A DNA stretch of 64,000 nucleotides from Sphingomonas sp. R-74633 (GTDB lineage: Bacteria > Pseudomonadota > Alphaproteobacteria > Sphingomonadales > Sphingomonadaceae): the NCBI RefSeq assembly GCF_013416555.1, contig NZ_JACCFG010000004.1, positions 62,001 through 126,000 of the forward strand, in the 5' to 3' direction. Under the pieces are notes generated by a model. That model was not told the origin of the DNA. It saw only the letters and a list, made by a program, of their open reading frames with translations, and did not search any database. The position numbers and the translations under genes were made by a program. Below, one piece after another: positions 23,570 through 34,308 of the stretch; positions within the stretch are counted from its first letter, which is position 1; each line of letters starts with the position of its first letter.

Positions 23570-25438
23570 TCAAAGCCCGAGCTTGGTCACCTTCTGCCCG
23601 GCCTCGCTGGTGAAGACGAAGCCCGAGACCCCCGCCTTGCCCAGCGTGTTGACAAAGGCCTGGGCCTCGCCGCTGGTCTTGAACGGGCCGGCGAGCACGC
23701 GGTTGGTGGCACGCAGCGGCGTCGTCCACGCGCTCTTGCCCTTCATCGCGGCGGGTGCCTTGGTGACCACGCCCTTCCAGGCCTTGGCGAGCGAATCCTG
23801 GTTGGCGCCGCCCGCGACCTGCACCCAGATGCGTGCCGGATCGGTCTTGGCCGGATCGGGCTTTTTCGGGTCGATCTTCTTGCCCTTGGCATCGAGCTTG
23901 GCCTTGGGATCGGTCTTCGCCTTGGGATCGACCTTGGCGGTCTTCTTCGGATCCTCGGCCGGCGTCTTGGCCTTGGGGTCGGGCTTCTTGGGATCGGGCT
24001 TGGCCGCGACCGGCTCGGGCTTCGCTTTGACCACGGGTGCGGGCCTGGCATCGGCCACGCGCACCGGTTCGGGCGCCGGTGCGACGAAAGGCGTTTCCGG
24101 TGGCGGCGCGGTCACGGTGGCGAGCTCTTCCGCCGGGATCGTGATGTTGCCGACGATCGAGGCGAGCACCGAATCCTCCTGGCCGACCTTTACCGGGCCC
24201 GGCGGCGCGGGCTCGGGGCGCGGTGCCGGACGCACCACCACCGGCTCGGCACGCGCGAGCGTGACGGCGGGTGCGGGCGTCGGCGCGGGCGCGGGCGTCG
24301 GCGTGACATGCACTGGTGCAGGAGGCGGCGCGGCGGCGACACGCACCGGCGCGGGCGCTGGTGCGGGCTTGCGCTCGGCAACTTCCACCGGCTCCTCCTC
24401 GCGCTTCGGCGCCGGGATCGGCTGGACGATCGCCTGGGCCGGCTGGACGAAGCGCGGCGGCGGCGGGAGATCGGCGTCGGGCGCGGGCTGCGGCGCGGGC
24501 GCCACCGGCTGGCGCGCCGCGGCAATGGCGGCAAGCTTCGCGTCGCGCTCACGATCCTTTTTCGAGCGGCGGTCCTTCCCGGCGGGCACCGGCGCGGGCG
24601 CCGGCGGCGCGGCGGCAAGCTGCACCGGCTTGGGCGCCGGCATATAACGCGGCAGTTCGGGCGCCATCCGCGCGTCGGCGAGCCGCGCCTGGGTGGGCGA
24701 AAGCTCGCCGAAATGCACGGCAAAGGCACGGTCGGCCGGACCCAGATTCGCCAGGCGGCGGAAGAAGGGCGACAGCGCCTGCCCCATCGTGCCCGGCATC
24801 ATGCTCGAAGCGATCTTCTCTGCGCCCGCGGTATCGCCGCTCATCGCCAGGATGAAGGCACGCGCGCGCCAGGCGGCACGGTCGCTGCGGCGGAGCAGCG
24901 GCTCGAGCGTGCGCATCGCCTCTTCGCGGTCGCCGGTTATGCCCTGCGACAGCGCGTAATGGCGCAGCGTATCGTCGTCGCGATCCTGCGACAGCGCGAG
25001 CTTATAGTCGCGCTGGGCGAGCGCCGGCTGGCCGAGCAGATCATAGGCGAAAGCGCGGTCCGCGGCATATTCGCGCGGATTGACGCCCTTGGCCTCGGCC
25101 TCCTGGAACAGGCGCAGCGCCTCGCCGGGGCGCTCCAGCCGTACCAGCGCCATGCCGCGCCCTGCGGCGATGCGCGGATTGCCCGGCTCGAGCGCTTCGG
25201 CACGCTGGAAAAAGGCGAGCGCGGCAGAGGTGTCGCCCAGCCGTGCGCTGGTCATCCCCGCGTCGAGCAGCGTGCGCACGTCGCGTGGATCGCTGGCGAG
25301 CATGCGAATGTCGTTGGCCAGCCGATCTGCATCGGGATTGGCCTGCGCAACGACTTCATTCTGTTGGGCAAGCGCAGGCGCGGCCTGCACGGCGATCAAC
25401 ACAAGGGCAGCGGTGCTGAGAAAGCGAATTCGGTTCAT
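23570..25438 (-). CDS. TPR and SPOR domain envelope protein
   Basis: This 622-residue protein has a Sec signal (MNRIRFLSTAALVLIAVQAAPALA), tetratricopeptide-like repeats at about residues 35-240 (TSARLGDTSAALAFFQRAEALEPGNPRIAAG and following), a long Pro/Ala/Lys-rich linker with acidic-basic DPKAK repeats (about 270-530) and a C-terminal SPOR domain (IWVQVAGGANQDSLAKAWKGV ... VLAGPFKTSGEAQAFVNTL) for septal peptidoglycan binding. The ATG at 25438 is preferred over one 13 codons upstream because it starts the signal peptide. It lies next to ftsZ, so a division or septal wall role is likely but inferred. Confidence 0.88.
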   Translation of the reverse strand: MNRIRFLSTAALVLIAVQAAPALAQQNEVVAQANPDADRLANDIRMLASDPRDVRTLLDAGMTSARLGDTSAALAFFQRAEALEPGNPRIAAGRGMALVRLERPGEALRLFQEAEAKGVNPREYAADRAFAYDLLGQPALAQRDYKLALSQDRDDDTLRHYALSQGITGDREEAMRTLEPLLRRSDRAAWRARAFILAMSGDTAGAEKIASSMMPGTMGQALSPFFRRLANLGPADRAFAVHFGELSPTQARLADARMAPELPRYMPAPKPVQLAAAPPAPAPVPAGKDRRSKKDRERDAKLAAIAAARQPVAPAPQPAPDADLPPPPRFVQPAQAIVQPIPAPKREEEPVEVAERKPAPAPAPVRVAAAPPPAPVHVTPTPAPAPTPAPAVTLARAEPVVVRPAPRPEPAPPGPVKVGQEDSVLASIVGNITIPAEELATVTAPPPETPFVAPAPEPVRVADARPAPVVKAKPEPVAAKPDPKKPDPKAKTPAEDPKKTAKVDPKAKTDPKAKLDAKGKKIDPKKPDPAKTDPARIWVQVAGGANQDSLAKAWKGVVTKAPAAMKGKSAWTTPLRATNRVLAGPFKTSGEAQAFVNTLGKAGVSGFVFTSEAGQKVTKLGL

Positions 25439-25485
25439 GTCCCCGCCAGCCTGCGCCTTGTTACGCTGAACCGCCAATGACGAAA

Positions 25486-25517
25486 CCGGCCCGGCTCGCC
25501 GAAACGAGCCGGGCCGG
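25486..25517 (-). terminator. Hairpin after ftsZ
   Basis: Perfect 13-bp arms CCGGCCCGGCTCG and CGAGCCGGGCCGG with a six-base loop lie 12 bases beyond the ftsZ stop. On the minus strand only TTT follows, so it is a weak or Rho-assisted terminator for the dcw operon. Confidence 0.6.
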
Positions 25518-25528
25518 CGACAAATGGC

Positions 25529-27070
25529 TTACTGGTTGTTCTGGCTGCGCAGGAAGCGCGGAATGTCGAGCGGATCCTTGTCCTCTTCCTCTTCCGCCTT
25601 GGCCGCGCCGCGCGAGGCCATCGCCATGCGCTCGAACAGCGTGCCGCCGCTCTTCTTCGCCGGCTTCTCGGCCGGAATCGAAGGTGCGGCTTCCTCGTCG
25701 TCGCCGCCGGTCAGCCAGCGACGGCGCGAGGCCGGCGCCGGAGCCGGCTCGTCGATCGGAGCACTGGGCGCTTCGGGAACCAGGCTGTCGGCACCGAGCA
25801 CCAGCTCGTCCTCGTCGCCATCGGCACCGTCATCGACCCAGCTCGCCTGGGCCGGCTCGGCCTGGGGCTGCGGCTCGGGCTCATAGGCCTCGGGGATCGG
25901 CGGCGTCAGCGGCGCGAGGTCCTCGGAAGCTTCGGGCTCATAAGCCTCGGGCACCGGCGGCGCGAGCGGCGCTTCGGCGACGGGCTCGGGAGCAGGCTCT
26001 GCCACTGCGGCGGAAGCCGGCTCGCCGGCCGTGGTGCGGCGCGGAGTGGAGAAGGAGAAGACGCGCGGCTGCTCGGTAGCGCGCGGCGCGGCCATCGGCT
26101 GCGCATCGGCATCGATGCCCGTCGCGACGACCGAGACGCGGATCTTGCCCTCAAGCTCGGGATTGAATGCCGAACCCCAGATGATGTTCGCGTCGGGATC
26201 GACCAGCTCGCGGATATGGTTCGCGGCTTCGTCGACTTCGAGCAGGCGCATGTCTTCGCCGCCGGTGATCGAGACGATCACGCCCTTGGCGCCGTTCATC
26301 GAGACACCGTCCAGCAGCGGGTTGGCAATGGCCTTCTGCGCGGCGATGAGCGCGCGGTCGTCGCCCTCAGCCTCGCCGGTGCCCATCATCGCCTTGCCCA
26401 TCTCCTGCATCACCGAACGGACGTCGGCGAAGTCGAGGTTGATGAGGCCCGGCATGACCATCAGATCGGTGATGCCGCGCACGCCCTGCTGCAGCACCTC
26501 GTCGGCCATCTCGAACGCTTCCTTGAAGGTCGTGTTCGCATTGGCGATCAGGAAGAGGTTCTGGTTCGGGATGACGATGAGCGTGTCGACATATTTCTGA
26601 AGCTCGTCGATGCCCGCTTCGGCCGAAGTCGCACGGCGCTTGCCTTCAAAGGCGAACGGCTTGGTGACGACGCCGACGGTCAGGATGCCCATGTCGCGGG
26701 CCGCCTTGGCGATGACCGGCGCTGCGCCGGTGCCCGTGCCGCCGCCCATGCCGGCGGCGATGAACACCATATGGGCGCCCTCGAGCGCCTTCTGGACGCT
26801 GTCGATGGTTTCCTCGGCTGCGGCGCGGCCGATCTCGGGCCGGCTGCCGGCACCCAGGCCCTGGGTGATCTTGGCGCCGAGCTGGATCCGGTGGCCGGCG
26901 CTCGACTGCTTGAGCGCCTGCGCGTCGGTATTGGCGACGATGAAGTCGACGCCCTGCACGTCTGCGCGGATCATGTTCGCGATCGCATTGCCGCCCGCGC
27001 CGCCCACACCGACTACGGTGATCTTCGGGGTCAGCTCGTCCACGTCGGGCGGAAGGAAATCGATACTCAT
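25529..27070 (-). CDS. ftsZ: Cell division protein FtsZ
   Basis: FtsZ is the tubulin-like GTPase that forms the cytokinetic ring. In this 513-residue protein the tubulin signature GGGTGTG is at residues 109-115, the T7 loop [11 protein letters not shown] is near 210, and the C-terminal peptide DIPRFLRSQ, which binds FtsA and other partners, is at the very end. Between about 325 and 495 lies a long disordered Glu/Pro/Ala-rich linker, as in other alphaproteobacteria. It is the last gene of the dcw cluster, 113 bases after ftsA, a gap that could hold an extra ftsZ promoter. Confidence 0.98.
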   Translation of the reverse strand: MSIDFLPPDVDELTPKITVVGVGGAGGNAIANMIRADVQGVDFIVANTDAQALKQSSAGHRIQLGAKITQGLGAGSRPEIGRAAAEETIDSVQKALEGAHMVFIAAGMGGGTGTGAAPVIAKAARDMGILTVGVVTKPFAFEGKRRATSAEAGIDELQKYVDTLIVIPNQNLFLIANANTTFKEAFEMADEVLQQGVRGITDLMVMPGLINLDFADVRSVMQEMGKAMMGTGEAEGDDRALIAAQKAIANPLLDGVSMNGAKGVIVSITGGEDMRLLEVDEAANHIRELVDPDANIIWGSAFNPELEGKIRVSVVATGIDADAQPMAAPRATEQPRVFSFSTPRRTTAGEPASAAVAEPAPEPVAEAPLAPPVPEAYEPEASEDLAPLTPPIPEAYEPEPQPQAEPAQASWVDDGADGDEDELVLGADSLVPEAPSAPIDEPAPAPASRRRWLTGGDDEEAAPSIPAEKPAKKSGGTLFERMAMASRGAAKAEEEEDKDPLDIPRFLRSQNNQ

Positions 27071-27183
27071 CGCCTTGTTCTCCCTGCGCCTGGGTGGCTG
27101 TCACAGGCGCGTAATTTGGTCCCGTTCTGCACGAACGCCGGGGGCGACTCTAGAGGGAACGCGAAGTTACCAACGCATTTCTT

Positions 27184-28443
27184 CTAATAATTAGCCCGGA
27201 ACGCCGCGATTAGCCGCTGGATCAGGGCTCCCGGGCTCGCCTTGGTCACCAACTGATGATTCGGCTCGAGTGCGCGCAGGTCGATCGGATCGGATGCGGC
27301 GAAGCGCGCCAGGCCGGCCAAAGTCGCGAAAGCCGGGCCGGCATGCGCCTCGGGAAGCGCCACCAGCCCCTTGGGCCGGCCGACGCGCACCGCGCTGCCG
27401 AGGAACTGCTGGGCATAGTCCGCGACGCCCTTCAGCTCGGCGCCGCCGCCGGTGAGGACGATCTGACGGCCGGCCGGATCCTCGAAGGAGAGCTTCTTCA
27501 GCTCCTTCTGGATCTCGCCCATCAGCCGCTCAAGCCGCTTGCGGATGATCGCGTTGAGCTGCGCCTTGGTAATGCGCGGGCCTTCGCTGCCGTCATCGGG
27601 GATCGCCGGGACGACATCGATCATCTCGTGATTGTCACGCGGGCTCAGGTTCGCCGAGCCATGGAAGCACTTGGTGCGCTCCGCCCAGGCGCGCGCAGTG
27701 CCGAAGGCCGAGGCGATGTCGTCGGTGATGTCGGCCGAGCCCATCGGGATCGAAGCGAGGCCCGAGAGCACGCCCTGCGCGAACACGCTGACATTGGTGA
27801 CGCCCGCGCCGATCTCGACCAGCGCGACGCCGAGCTCGCGCTCCTCGTCGGTCAGGCAGGCCAGGCCCGTCGCCACCGGCGCGGCGATGATCGAGCGGAC
27901 TTCGAGATGCGCCGAGCGGACGCAGTGATCGAGGTTGCGCACCGGCGCGCCGTCGGTCGCGACGACATGGATGTCGACGCCGAGGCGTTCGGCATGGAGG
28001 CCGAGCGGACGGCGCACGCCGGCGAGGCCGTCAACGGTATAGCGGGTCGGCTGGGCGTGGAGGACCATCTTGCCCTGCGGATCGATCGCGTCGCGGCCGG
28101 CCTTGAGCAGTTCGTCGATGTCGTTCTGCTCGATGCGGTGGCCACCCAGATCGGATTCAAGGCGCACGATGTCGGAGATCAGGCCGCCGGCGGAGAAACT
28201 CACCCAGACGTCTTCGATATTCTGTCCGGCGATGCGCTCCGCCTGCTCGACCGCTTCGCGGATCGCCAGTTCGGTCGCGTGCATGTCGGCGACATAGCCG
28301 CGCTTGACGCCGCGGCTCTCGCGCTGGCCAGTGCCGAGCACCACCAGCGAACCGTCGTCCGCCTTCTGCGCGATCAGCGCCGAGACCTTGGACGATCCCA
28401 CGTCCAATGCCGTGATCAGACCTTCCGGTGCAGCCTTCGCCAT
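27184..28443 (-). CDS. ftsA: Cell division protein FtsA
   Basis: FtsA is the actin-like ATPase that tethers FtsZ filaments to the membrane. The 419-residue protein has the actin-fold motifs LITALDVGSSKVSALIAQ at the start, an FtsA-specific 1C subdomain and IVLTGGGAELKGVADYAQ near residue 340. It ends in the amphipathic membrane-targeting helix GALIQRLIAAFRANY. The ATG at 28443 is chosen because GAGGGG lies five to eight bases upstream; the frame also has an ATG six codons earlier. It follows ftsQ by 83 bases. Confidence 0.97.
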   Translation of the reverse strand: MAKAAPEGLITALDVGSSKVSALIAQKADDGSLVVLGTGQRESRGVKRGYVADMHATELAIREAVEQAERIAGQNIEDVWVSFSAGGLISDIVRLESDLGGHRIEQNDIDELLKAGRDAIDPQGKMVLHAQPTRYTVDGLAGVRRPLGLHAERLGVDIHVVATDGAPVRNLDHCVRSAHLEVRSIIAAPVATGLACLTDEERELGVALVEIGAGVTNVSVFAQGVLSGLASIPMGSADITDDIASAFGTARAWAERTKCFHGSANLSPRDNHEMIDVVPAIPDDGSEGPRITKAQLNAIIRKRLERLMGEIQKELKKLSFEDPAGRQIVLTGGGAELKGVADYAQQFLGSAVRVGRPKGLVALPEAHAGPAFATLAGLARFAASDPIDLRALEPNHQLVTKASPGALIQRLIAAFRANY

Positions 28444-28526
28444 GTGCCCCTCATACCCCAAAAACGCTTAACCGACGATTCACCTTATGAATCAGTCTTT
28501 TGCTCCGAGCGCAACTCCGGTTTTCA

Positions 28527-29420
28527 TCATAAGCCGGTTGCGGCGGGCGCGCCGATCGCCGCGGGGCGCCGGATCACGAGATTATCGGGGTCGCGCATAT
28601 CGAACCCCAGATTGCCGCGGCCGAGCAGCCGATAGGCCCCGTCCTTCTCGGCAAAGGTCTTGAGCGCGTCCTTCGCCTCCTTGTCACCCTCGGGCAACTG
28701 GAGCTTCTCGCCGGTGTCGAAGATGATGTCCCAGCGGCGATTGCCCACCCAGGTCGCCGCGCGGACCAGCGGCTTGAGTGCGGGCGCGGAGTCCATCAGG
28801 TCGCGGCGCATCGGCTCCATCGAATTGGCGCCGTCGCCCACCAGCAGCGGCAGATCGGGCATCGCCTCGCGCGAGACCGGCTCCAGCGGCACGCCGCTCG
28901 GATCGATCAGCATCAGCTGGCCATGGTTCTGCCAGATCGCCCCGGGCTCGCGCTCGACGATGTCGATCAGCAGCTTGTCGGGCAGCCGGCGCGAGACGCG
29001 CGCATCCTTGATCCACGGATAGGCAAGCAGCTTGGTGCGGACCTCGGCAAGGTCGACCAGCGGCATCGCGCGGGCATTCTGATCGAGCACTTGCTGGTAC
29101 ACGGTCATGCGGTCCATTCGCTTGAGCCCGTTGATCTGGATCGTATCGACGCGCAGCCCGGCCTCGCCCACTGCCTGGGCGGCGCCGACGCCGATCAGCT
29201 GCGGCACGCCGAACCAGGTGGCGACGGTCACCAGCCCGATACCAAACATGCCGACGATGCCCCAGGTCGCGATGCGGGTAAGCGTCGCCTGGCTGAACGG
29301 TAGCGCGGCGAGCGCCTGGTCCATCAGCCCGGGCTGCTTCTTGCGCGCGACCTGCTTGCGCTTCTGCGCCGGCTTCGCCCCGCGACGGGTGGCCGTCCGC
29401 TTGGCGGGAGGGCGGCTCAT
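28527..29420 (-). CDS. ftsQ: Cell division protein FtsQ
   Basis: FtsQ connects early and late divisome parts. The 297-residue bitopic protein has a long basic cytoplasmic start (PPAKRTATRRGAKPAQKRKQVARKK), a membrane helix at about 48-72 (IATWGIVGMFGIGLVTVATWFGV), a POTRA domain (VDTIQINGLKRMDRMTVYQQV...) and the FtsQ beta domain (YPWIKDARVSRRLPDKLLIDIVEREPGAIWQ). It overlaps ddl by four bases (ATGA). Confidence 0.96.
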   Translation of the reverse strand: MSRPPAKRTATRRGAKPAQKRKQVARKKQPGLMDQALAALPFSQATLTRIATWGIVGMFGIGLVTVATWFGVPQLIGVGAAQAVGEAGLRVDTIQINGLKRMDRMTVYQQVLDQNARAMPLVDLAEVRTKLLAYPWIKDARVSRRLPDKLLIDIVEREPGAIWQNHGQLMLIDPSGVPLEPVSREAMPDLPLLVGDGANSMEPMRRDLMDSAPALKPLVRAATWVGNRRWDIIFDTGEKLQLPEGDKEAKDALKTFAEKDGAYRLLGRGNLGFDMRDPDNLVIRRPAAIGAPAATGL

Positions 29421-30340
29421 CCGTTCATCGCCTCATCGACGATGCGCTGGCACAGTTCGGGATAGGAGATGCCGAGATGGCGCGCCTGCTCGGGCACAAG
29501 GCTGAGCGGCGTCATGCCCGGCTGGGTGTTCACTTCGAGCAGGAACAGCCCCTCGGCGCCCTGGCTGTCGTCCCAGCGGAAGTCCGAGCGCGACGTGCCC
29601 TTGCAGCCGAGCAGCTTGTGCGCCTCGAGCGCGATGCGCTTGCAGGCATCGGCGATGTCGTCGGGAATCTCGGCCGGACAGACGTGCTCGGTCAGCCCGT
29701 CGGTGTACTTGGCATCATAGTCATAGAAGCCGCTCTTGGGCTTCAATTCGGTCACGCCCAGCGCCTCGCCGCCGAGCACCGCAGTGGTCAGTTCGCGGCC
29801 GCGGATGAAGGGCTCGGCGAGCAGCTCGTCGAATTCCTGCCATGGCCCCTTGGCCTCGGGCGAGATCGGGTCGCCATAATTGCCTTCGCGGGTGACGATC
29901 GCGACGCCGACCGACGAACCTTCGTTCACCGGCTTGAGGACATAGGGGCGCGGCAGCGGATCGGCCTGATGCAGTTCCTCGGTACGGACCATGCGACCGC
30001 CGGGCATCGGGATGCCGTGCGGCACCAGCGCCTGCTTGGTCAGCTGCTTGTCGATCGCGATCACCGAGGTGACGAGGCCGGAGTGGGTGTATTTCACCTC
30101 CATCAGGTCAAGCATGCCCTGCACCGTGCCGTCTTCGCCGGGGGTGCCGTGCAGCGCGTTGAACACCACGTCGGGCTGGATCGCGGCGATCCGGGTCGCG
30201 ACGCTGCGGTCCATGTCGATGCGCGTCACCTTATGGCCCAGGCTCTCCAGCGCGTCCGCGATGCCCGCACCGGACATCAGCGAGACCTCGCGTTCGGCCG
30301 ACCAGCCACCCATCAGAACGGCGATATGGAGGGTGGTCAC
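29417..30340 (-). CDS. ddl: D-alanine-D-alanine ligase
   Basis: Ddl makes the D-Ala-D-Ala dipeptide used by MurF. The 307-residue ATP-grasp enzyme shows VLMGGWSAEREVSLMSG near the start, HGTPGEDGTVQGMLDLMEVKYT, KPVNEGSSVGV for the ATP-binding loop, and SRSDFRWD and LLEVNTQPGMTPLSL at the metal site. The start is GTG at 30340 inside the stop of the DUF4262 gene (GTGA overlap), with GGAG about nine bases upstream. Confidence 0.96.
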   Translation of the reverse strand: MTTLHIAVLMGGWSAEREVSLMSGAGIADALESLGHKVTRIDMDRSVATRIAAIQPDVVFNALHGTPGEDGTVQGMLDLMEVKYTHSGLVTSVIAIDKQLTKQALVPHGIPMPGGRMVRTEELHQADPLPRPYVLKPVNEGSSVGVAIVTREGNYGDPISPEAKGPWQEFDELLAEPFIRGRELTTAVLGGEALGVTELKPKSGFYDYDAKYTDGLTEHVCPAEIPDDIADACKRIALEAHKLLGCKGTSRSDFRWDDSQGAEGLFLLEVNTQPGMTPLSLVPEQARHLGISYPELCQRIVDEAMNG

Positions 30341-30846
30341 GAAATCATGCTCCGTTCGTAAAGTGCCGGCTGAAAATCGCGAACTTCGTCGCTACAACCT
30401 TCATCCCAGGGAAAGAGGCCTTCCATCGCGCCGGGCCAGACGAGTTGGAGGGCGCGATCGAGCATGCGGCCAGTGCGGCGCTTCTCGTACCAGATAGCCG
30501 AGTTGAAATGCTCGCGGATGATACGGTCCGAAGTCACTTCGCGGGCAACCACGCGGTGCCCGTCGAGCAGATCTTCGATCTCGATGCCATCGGCAAGCAT
30601 CAAGCCGTCCCGACACATGTCGAGTAGCATGTTGATCATCGATGCGCACAGTTTGCCGTCGAGGCCGAACACGATCACCTCGGGCTGGCCCACCGTCGCG
30701 ATGAAGCCGGTCGAATAGCTGAAGGGTGGTTCCCATTCCTCGTCGATCGCAGAGGCAACGGAGGTAATGTGACAGCCATAATCGCGCACATTCGCAATGA
30801 TCTTACGCTCATAGTCCGTGAGACGGCGGAACTTGTCGAAGATCAC
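30337..30846 (-). CDS. DUF4262 protein embedded in the dcw cluster
   Basis: The 169-residue protein matches the DUF4262 pattern: DYGCHITSVASAIDEEWEPPFSYSTGFIATVGQPEVIVFGLDGKLCASMINML followed by DGLMLADGIEIEDLLDGHRVVAREV. It is soluble with no signal. GTG at 30846 is the start: it overlaps the murB stop as GTGA and has GGGGAGGGCGGG just upstream. The gene is coupled to murB on one side and ddl on the other, so it is expressed with the peptidoglycan operon. No role in wall synthesis is known to me for this family. Confidence 0.88.
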   Translation of the reverse strand: MIFDKFRRLTDYERKIIANVRDYGCHITSVASAIDEEWEPPFSYSTGFIATVGQPEVIVFGLDGKLCASMINMLLDMCRDGLMLADGIEIEDLLDGHRVVAREVTSDRIIREHFNSAIWYEKRRTGRMLDRALQLVWPGAMEGLFPWDEGCSDEVRDFQPALYERSMIS

Positions 30847-31745
30847 CCCGCCCTCCCCACGCGCTGGATTTCCCATTCCAGCTCGATGCCGGACTGCGCC
30901 TTCACCTTGGCGCGGACTTCCTCGCCCAGCGCTTCGATGTCGGCCGAGCTAGCATTGCCAAGATTGAGCAGGAAATTGCAGTGTTTTTCGCTGACCTGCG
31001 CATCGCCGCGACGAAGCCCGCGGCAGCCGGCATCATCGACCAGCTTCCAGGCGCTATGCCCTTCCGGATTCTTGAAGGTCGAGCCGCCGGTGCGAGACCT
31101 AAGTGGCTGGGAAGCCTCGCGTTCCGCTGCGATACGGTCCATCTCGGCGCCGATCACCGCCTTGTCGCCGGGGGTGCCTTCGAACAGCGCCTCGACCACC
31201 ACGGCGCCCGCGGGCAGCTCGGAATGGCGATAGGTGTAGCCCAGTTTCGCCGCCGGCCAGGTCTCGATCGTCCCGTTTCGAGTCACGAGCGTCAGTTCGA
31301 CCAGAATATCGCTGGTGTCGCGGCCATAGGCGCCCGCATTCATCCGCACCGCGCCGCCGACGGTGCCCGGAATGCCGCGCAGGAATTCGAGGCCGGCTAT
31401 GCCCGCATCGCGTGCAGCACTCGCCACGGTGATCCCCATCGCCGCGCCACCGGCACGCACGCGATTGCCCGGCTCGATCACCACCTTGGCCATCGCCTTG
31501 GGCAAGCGTACCACCACGCCCGGCACGCCGCCGTCGCGCACAATCAGGTTCGAGCCCACCCCCACCGGCAGCACCGGAACATCGGGATCAAGCCCGGCCA
31601 TGAAAGCGGCAAGCGACTGCACATCGTCGGGACGCACCAGCCATTCGGCCGGCCCGCCGGTGCGGAACCAGATGAAGTCGGCAAGGCTGCCGTGATGCTC
31701 GACCGTGCCGCGCAAAGGAGGAAGCGCGGTGCAGACTGGGCTCAC
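30843..31745 (-). CDS. murB: UDP-N-acetylenolpyruvoylglucosamine reductase
   Basis: MurB is the FAD enzyme that reduces the enolpyruvyl ether to give UDP-MurNAc. The 300-residue protein shows [32 protein letters not shown] (FAD binding), [18 protein letters not shown] with the catalytic region, and [45 protein letters not shown] at 31745 overlaps the murC stop (GTGA); frames further upstream belong to the murC shadow. Confidence 0.97.
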   Translation of the reverse strand: MSPVCTALPPLRGTVEHHGSLADFIWFRTGGPAEWLVRPDDVQSLAAFMAGLDPDVPVLPVGVGSNLIVRDGGVPGVVVRLPKAMAKVVIEPGNRVRAGGAAMGITVASAARDAGIAGLEFLRGIPGTVGGAVRMNAGAYGRDTSDILVELTLVTRNGTIETWPAAKLGYTYRHSELPAGAVVVEALFEGTPGDKAVIGAEMDRIAAEREASQPLRSRTGGSTFKNPEGHSAWKLVDDAGCRGLRRGDAQVSEKHCNFLLNLGNASSADIEALGEEVRAKVKAQSGIELEWEIQRVGRAG

Positions 31746-33160
31746 GCCGCCGTCCCCGCGCGCGCCTCTTCGATAGCCCCCGCCAGGTTCGCCGCCCATT
31801 TGGTGATGTCGCCCGCGCCGAGGCAGATCACCATGTCCCTGGGTTGGATCACGCCCGCGAGCGTCCGCGCCAGCGCATCCTCGCTCTCGATAGAAGCCAC
31901 CGCACGGTGCCCGCGCCGCTGGACATTCTCGACCAGCGCATCGGAATTCACCCCGTCGATCGGCAGCTCGCCCGCGGCATAAACCGGCGTGACATAGACC
32001 ATGTCGGCATCATTGAAGGCCTGGGCGAACTCGTCCATCAGATTGCCGAGGCGCGTGAAGCGATGCGGCTGGACGACGGCGATCACCTTGCCCTCGGCGC
32101 TCTCGCGCGCGGCGGCGAGCACTGCGCGGATCTCGACCGGGTGGTGGCCGTAATCGTCGATGATCGTGACACCGTCCACTTCGCCGACCTTGGTGAAGCG
32201 CCGCTTGACGCCCCCGAATTTGGCGAAGCCCTGCTGGATCGTCGCATCGGGGATGCCCAGCTCCAGCGCCACGCCGATCGCGGCCAGCGCGTTCTGGACA
32301 TTGTGGCGGCCCGGCATCGGCAGCTCGATGCCCTCAATCGAGCGGGTGGTGCCGTCGCGGTTGCGGATGATCGTCTCGAAGCGGTTGCCGCCATGATGCG
32401 GGGTCACATTGACGCCGCGCACATCGGCGCTGGCCGCAAAGCCATAGGTGACGATCCGGCGGTCACGGACGCGCGGGATGATCGCCTGGACTTCGGGGTG
32501 ATCGAGGCACAGCAGCGCCGCGCCGTAGAAGGGCACATTCTCGACGAACTCGACATAGGCGTCCTTCGCCCGGTCGAACGAGCCGTAATGGTCGAGATGC
32601 TCGGGATCGATATTGGTGACGATGGCATAGGTGCCGTCGAGCCGCAGGAAGCTGCCGTCGCTCTCATCGGCCTCGACCACCATCCACTCGCTGTCGCCGA
32701 GGCGCGCATTCGAGCCATATTGGTTGATGATGCCGCCGTTGATCACGGTCGGATCAACGCCGCCCGCGTCGAGCAACGCCGCGACCATCGAGGTGGTCGT
32801 CGTCTTGCCGTGCGTGCCGGCCACCGCGATGGTCGACTTGAGGCGCATCAGCTCAGCGAGCATCTCGGCGCGGCGCACCACGGGGATGCGGCGCTGGTAC
32901 GCAGCCTCGACCTCGGGATTGGTACGCGTGATCGCGGTGGATACCACTACCACCGCCGCCTCGCCCAGATTCTCGGCGTCGTGGCCGATCGTCACTGCGA
33001 TGCCCCGGCTGCGGAGGCCCTGCACGACATAGCCCTCGGCCACGTCGGAGCCCTGCACCGTATAGCCGAGATTGTGCATCACCTCGGCAATGCCCGACAT
33101 GCCGATGCCGCCGATACCGACGAAATGGATGGTACCGATGTCCTTTGCGACACCCTTCAT
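31742..33160 (-). CDS. murC: UDP-N-acetylmuramate-L-alanine ligase
   Basis: MurC adds the first stem residue, L-alanine, to UDP-MurNAc. The 472-residue Mur ligase has the UDP-binding start [22 protein letters not shown] and the P-loop GTHGKTT at residues 115-121. It overlaps murG by four bases (ATGA) and murB by GTGA. Confidence 0.98.
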   Translation of the reverse strand: MKGVAKDIGTIHFVGIGGIGMSGIAEVMHNLGYTVQGSDVAEGYVVQGLRSRGIAVTIGHDAENLGEAAVVVVSTAITRTNPEVEAAYQRRIPVVRRAEMLAELMRLKSTIAVAGTHGKTTTTSMVAALLDAGGVDPTVINGGIINQYGSNARLGDSEWMVVEADESDGSFLRLDGTYAIVTNIDPEHLDHYGSFDRAKDAYVEFVENVPFYGAALLCLDHPEVQAIIPRVRDRRIVTYGFAASADVRGVNVTPHHGGNRFETIIRNRDGTTRSIEGIELPMPGRHNVQNALAAIGVALELGIPDATIQQGFAKFGGVKRRFTKVGEVDGVTIIDDYGHHPVEIRAVLAAARESAEGKVIAVVQPHRFTRLGNLMDEFAQAFNDADMVYVTPVYAAGELPIDGVNSDALVENVQRRGHRAVASIESEDALARTLAGVIQPRDMVICLGAGDITKWAANLAGAIEEARAGTAA

Positions 33161-34308
33161 GCGAACGCTGGCCTTCCTTGCATTGCGGCGCGACGGATGC
33201 CGATCGGGGCCTCCGGCGCATGGATTGATTCGACGAGATCGGCGAGGTCGCGCGTGGCGTCGGGACGGCCCACGCTGCGCGCCCGCGCCGCGGCATTTTC
33301 AAGTCCCTGGGTGTCGAGCCCGAGCTTCTGGATCTGCTTGGCGAGTTCGGCGGCGGTGAACGCCTTTTGCGAGATCGTCCGCGCGCCGCCGGCGGCGGTC
33401 ATCTCGCGGGCATTGGCGGTCTGGTGATCGTCGGTCGCGCTCGGCAGCGGCACGAGGATCGCGGGGCGGCCTGCTGCGGTCAGCTCGGCGATGGTCGAGG
33501 CGCCGGCGCGCGCGATGACGATATGCGACCAGGCGAGCACATCGGCCATGTCGGTGATGTAGGTCGACACGTCCGCCGGGATACCGTGGTTCTGATACTT
33601 GGCGCGCACCGTCTCGATATCTTCGAGGCGCGCCTGATGCGTCACCTGTAGGCGCCGGCGGAAATGGACGGGGAGCAGCGCCAGGCCGTCGGGCACCACC
33701 TGGCTCAGCACGGTCGCGCCCTGGCTGCCGCCGGTGACGAGCACGCGGAAGATACCCTCCTCCTCGAGCAGCGGATAGGGCCGGCTGCGCAGCGCGAGCA
33801 CGGCCTCGCGCACCGGATTGCCGACGAGATGCGTCTTGGCCTGCCAGCCCGGCTTGAGCCGGTCGACCTGGTCATAGGAGGTCGCGATCGCATCGACCTT
33901 GCCCGCGACGAAGCGATTTACCCGGCCCAGTACCGCGTTCTGCTCATGGATCACCGTCGGCACGCCGGCGCGGAACGCCGCGAGCAGCGCCGGCAGCGCC
34001 GGATAACCGCCAAAGCCGATCACTGCCGAGGGCCGTAATTCCTTGTAGAGCCTGAGCGCCATCGAACGCCCCGCCATGATCTTGCCCGCCGCGCGGATAT
34101 AGCCGAGCGGGCCGCCGCCGAGGCGCCCGGCGGGCAGCACATGCGTCTCGACGCCGTCGAACAGGCCCGGGAAGCGCACGCCGCGATCGTCACTTACCAG
34201 CGCGACATGATGGCCCCGCTCGGCCAGCTCCGCCGCCAGCGCGGCAGCAGGCACCATGTGCCCGCCGGTACCGCCGGCTGCGAGGACATAGCTTCGGGAC
34301 TGAGTCAT
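33157..34308 (-). CDS. murG: Undecaprenyl-PP-MurNAc-pentapeptide GlcNAc transferase
   Basis: MurG converts lipid I to lipid II on the inner face of the membrane. The 383-residue GT28 protein has [16 protein letters not shown] near the start and the C-terminal donor-binding region [41 protein letters not shown]. The C-terminal tail ([23 protein letters not shown]) is longer than in many species. It overlaps ftsW and murC by four bases each. Confidence 0.97.
   Translation of the reverse strand: MTQSRSYVLAAGGTGGHMVPAAALAAELAERGHHVALVSDDRGVRFPGLFDGVETHVLPAGRLGGGPLGYIRAAGKIMAGRSMALRLYKELRPSAVIGFGGYPALPALLAAFRAGVPTVIHEQNAVLGRVNRFVAGKVDAIATSYDQVDRLKPGWQAKTHLVGNPVREAVLALRSRPYPLLEEEGIFRVLVTGGSQGATVLSQVVPDGLALLPVHFRRRLQVTHQARLEDIETVRAKYQNHGIPADVSTYITDMADVLAWSHIVIARAGASTIAELTAAGRPAILVPLPSATDDHQTANAREMTAAGGARTISQKAFTAAELAKQIQKLGLDTQGLENAAARARSVGRPDATRDLADLVESIHAPEAPIGIRRAAMQGRPAFA

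Noticed and set aside
23516..25480. 654-codon plus-strand frame opposite the TPR/SPOR gene
   Set aside because: The Gly/Arg/Leu-rich composition mirrors the Ala/Pro-rich linker on the minus strand; a shadow.
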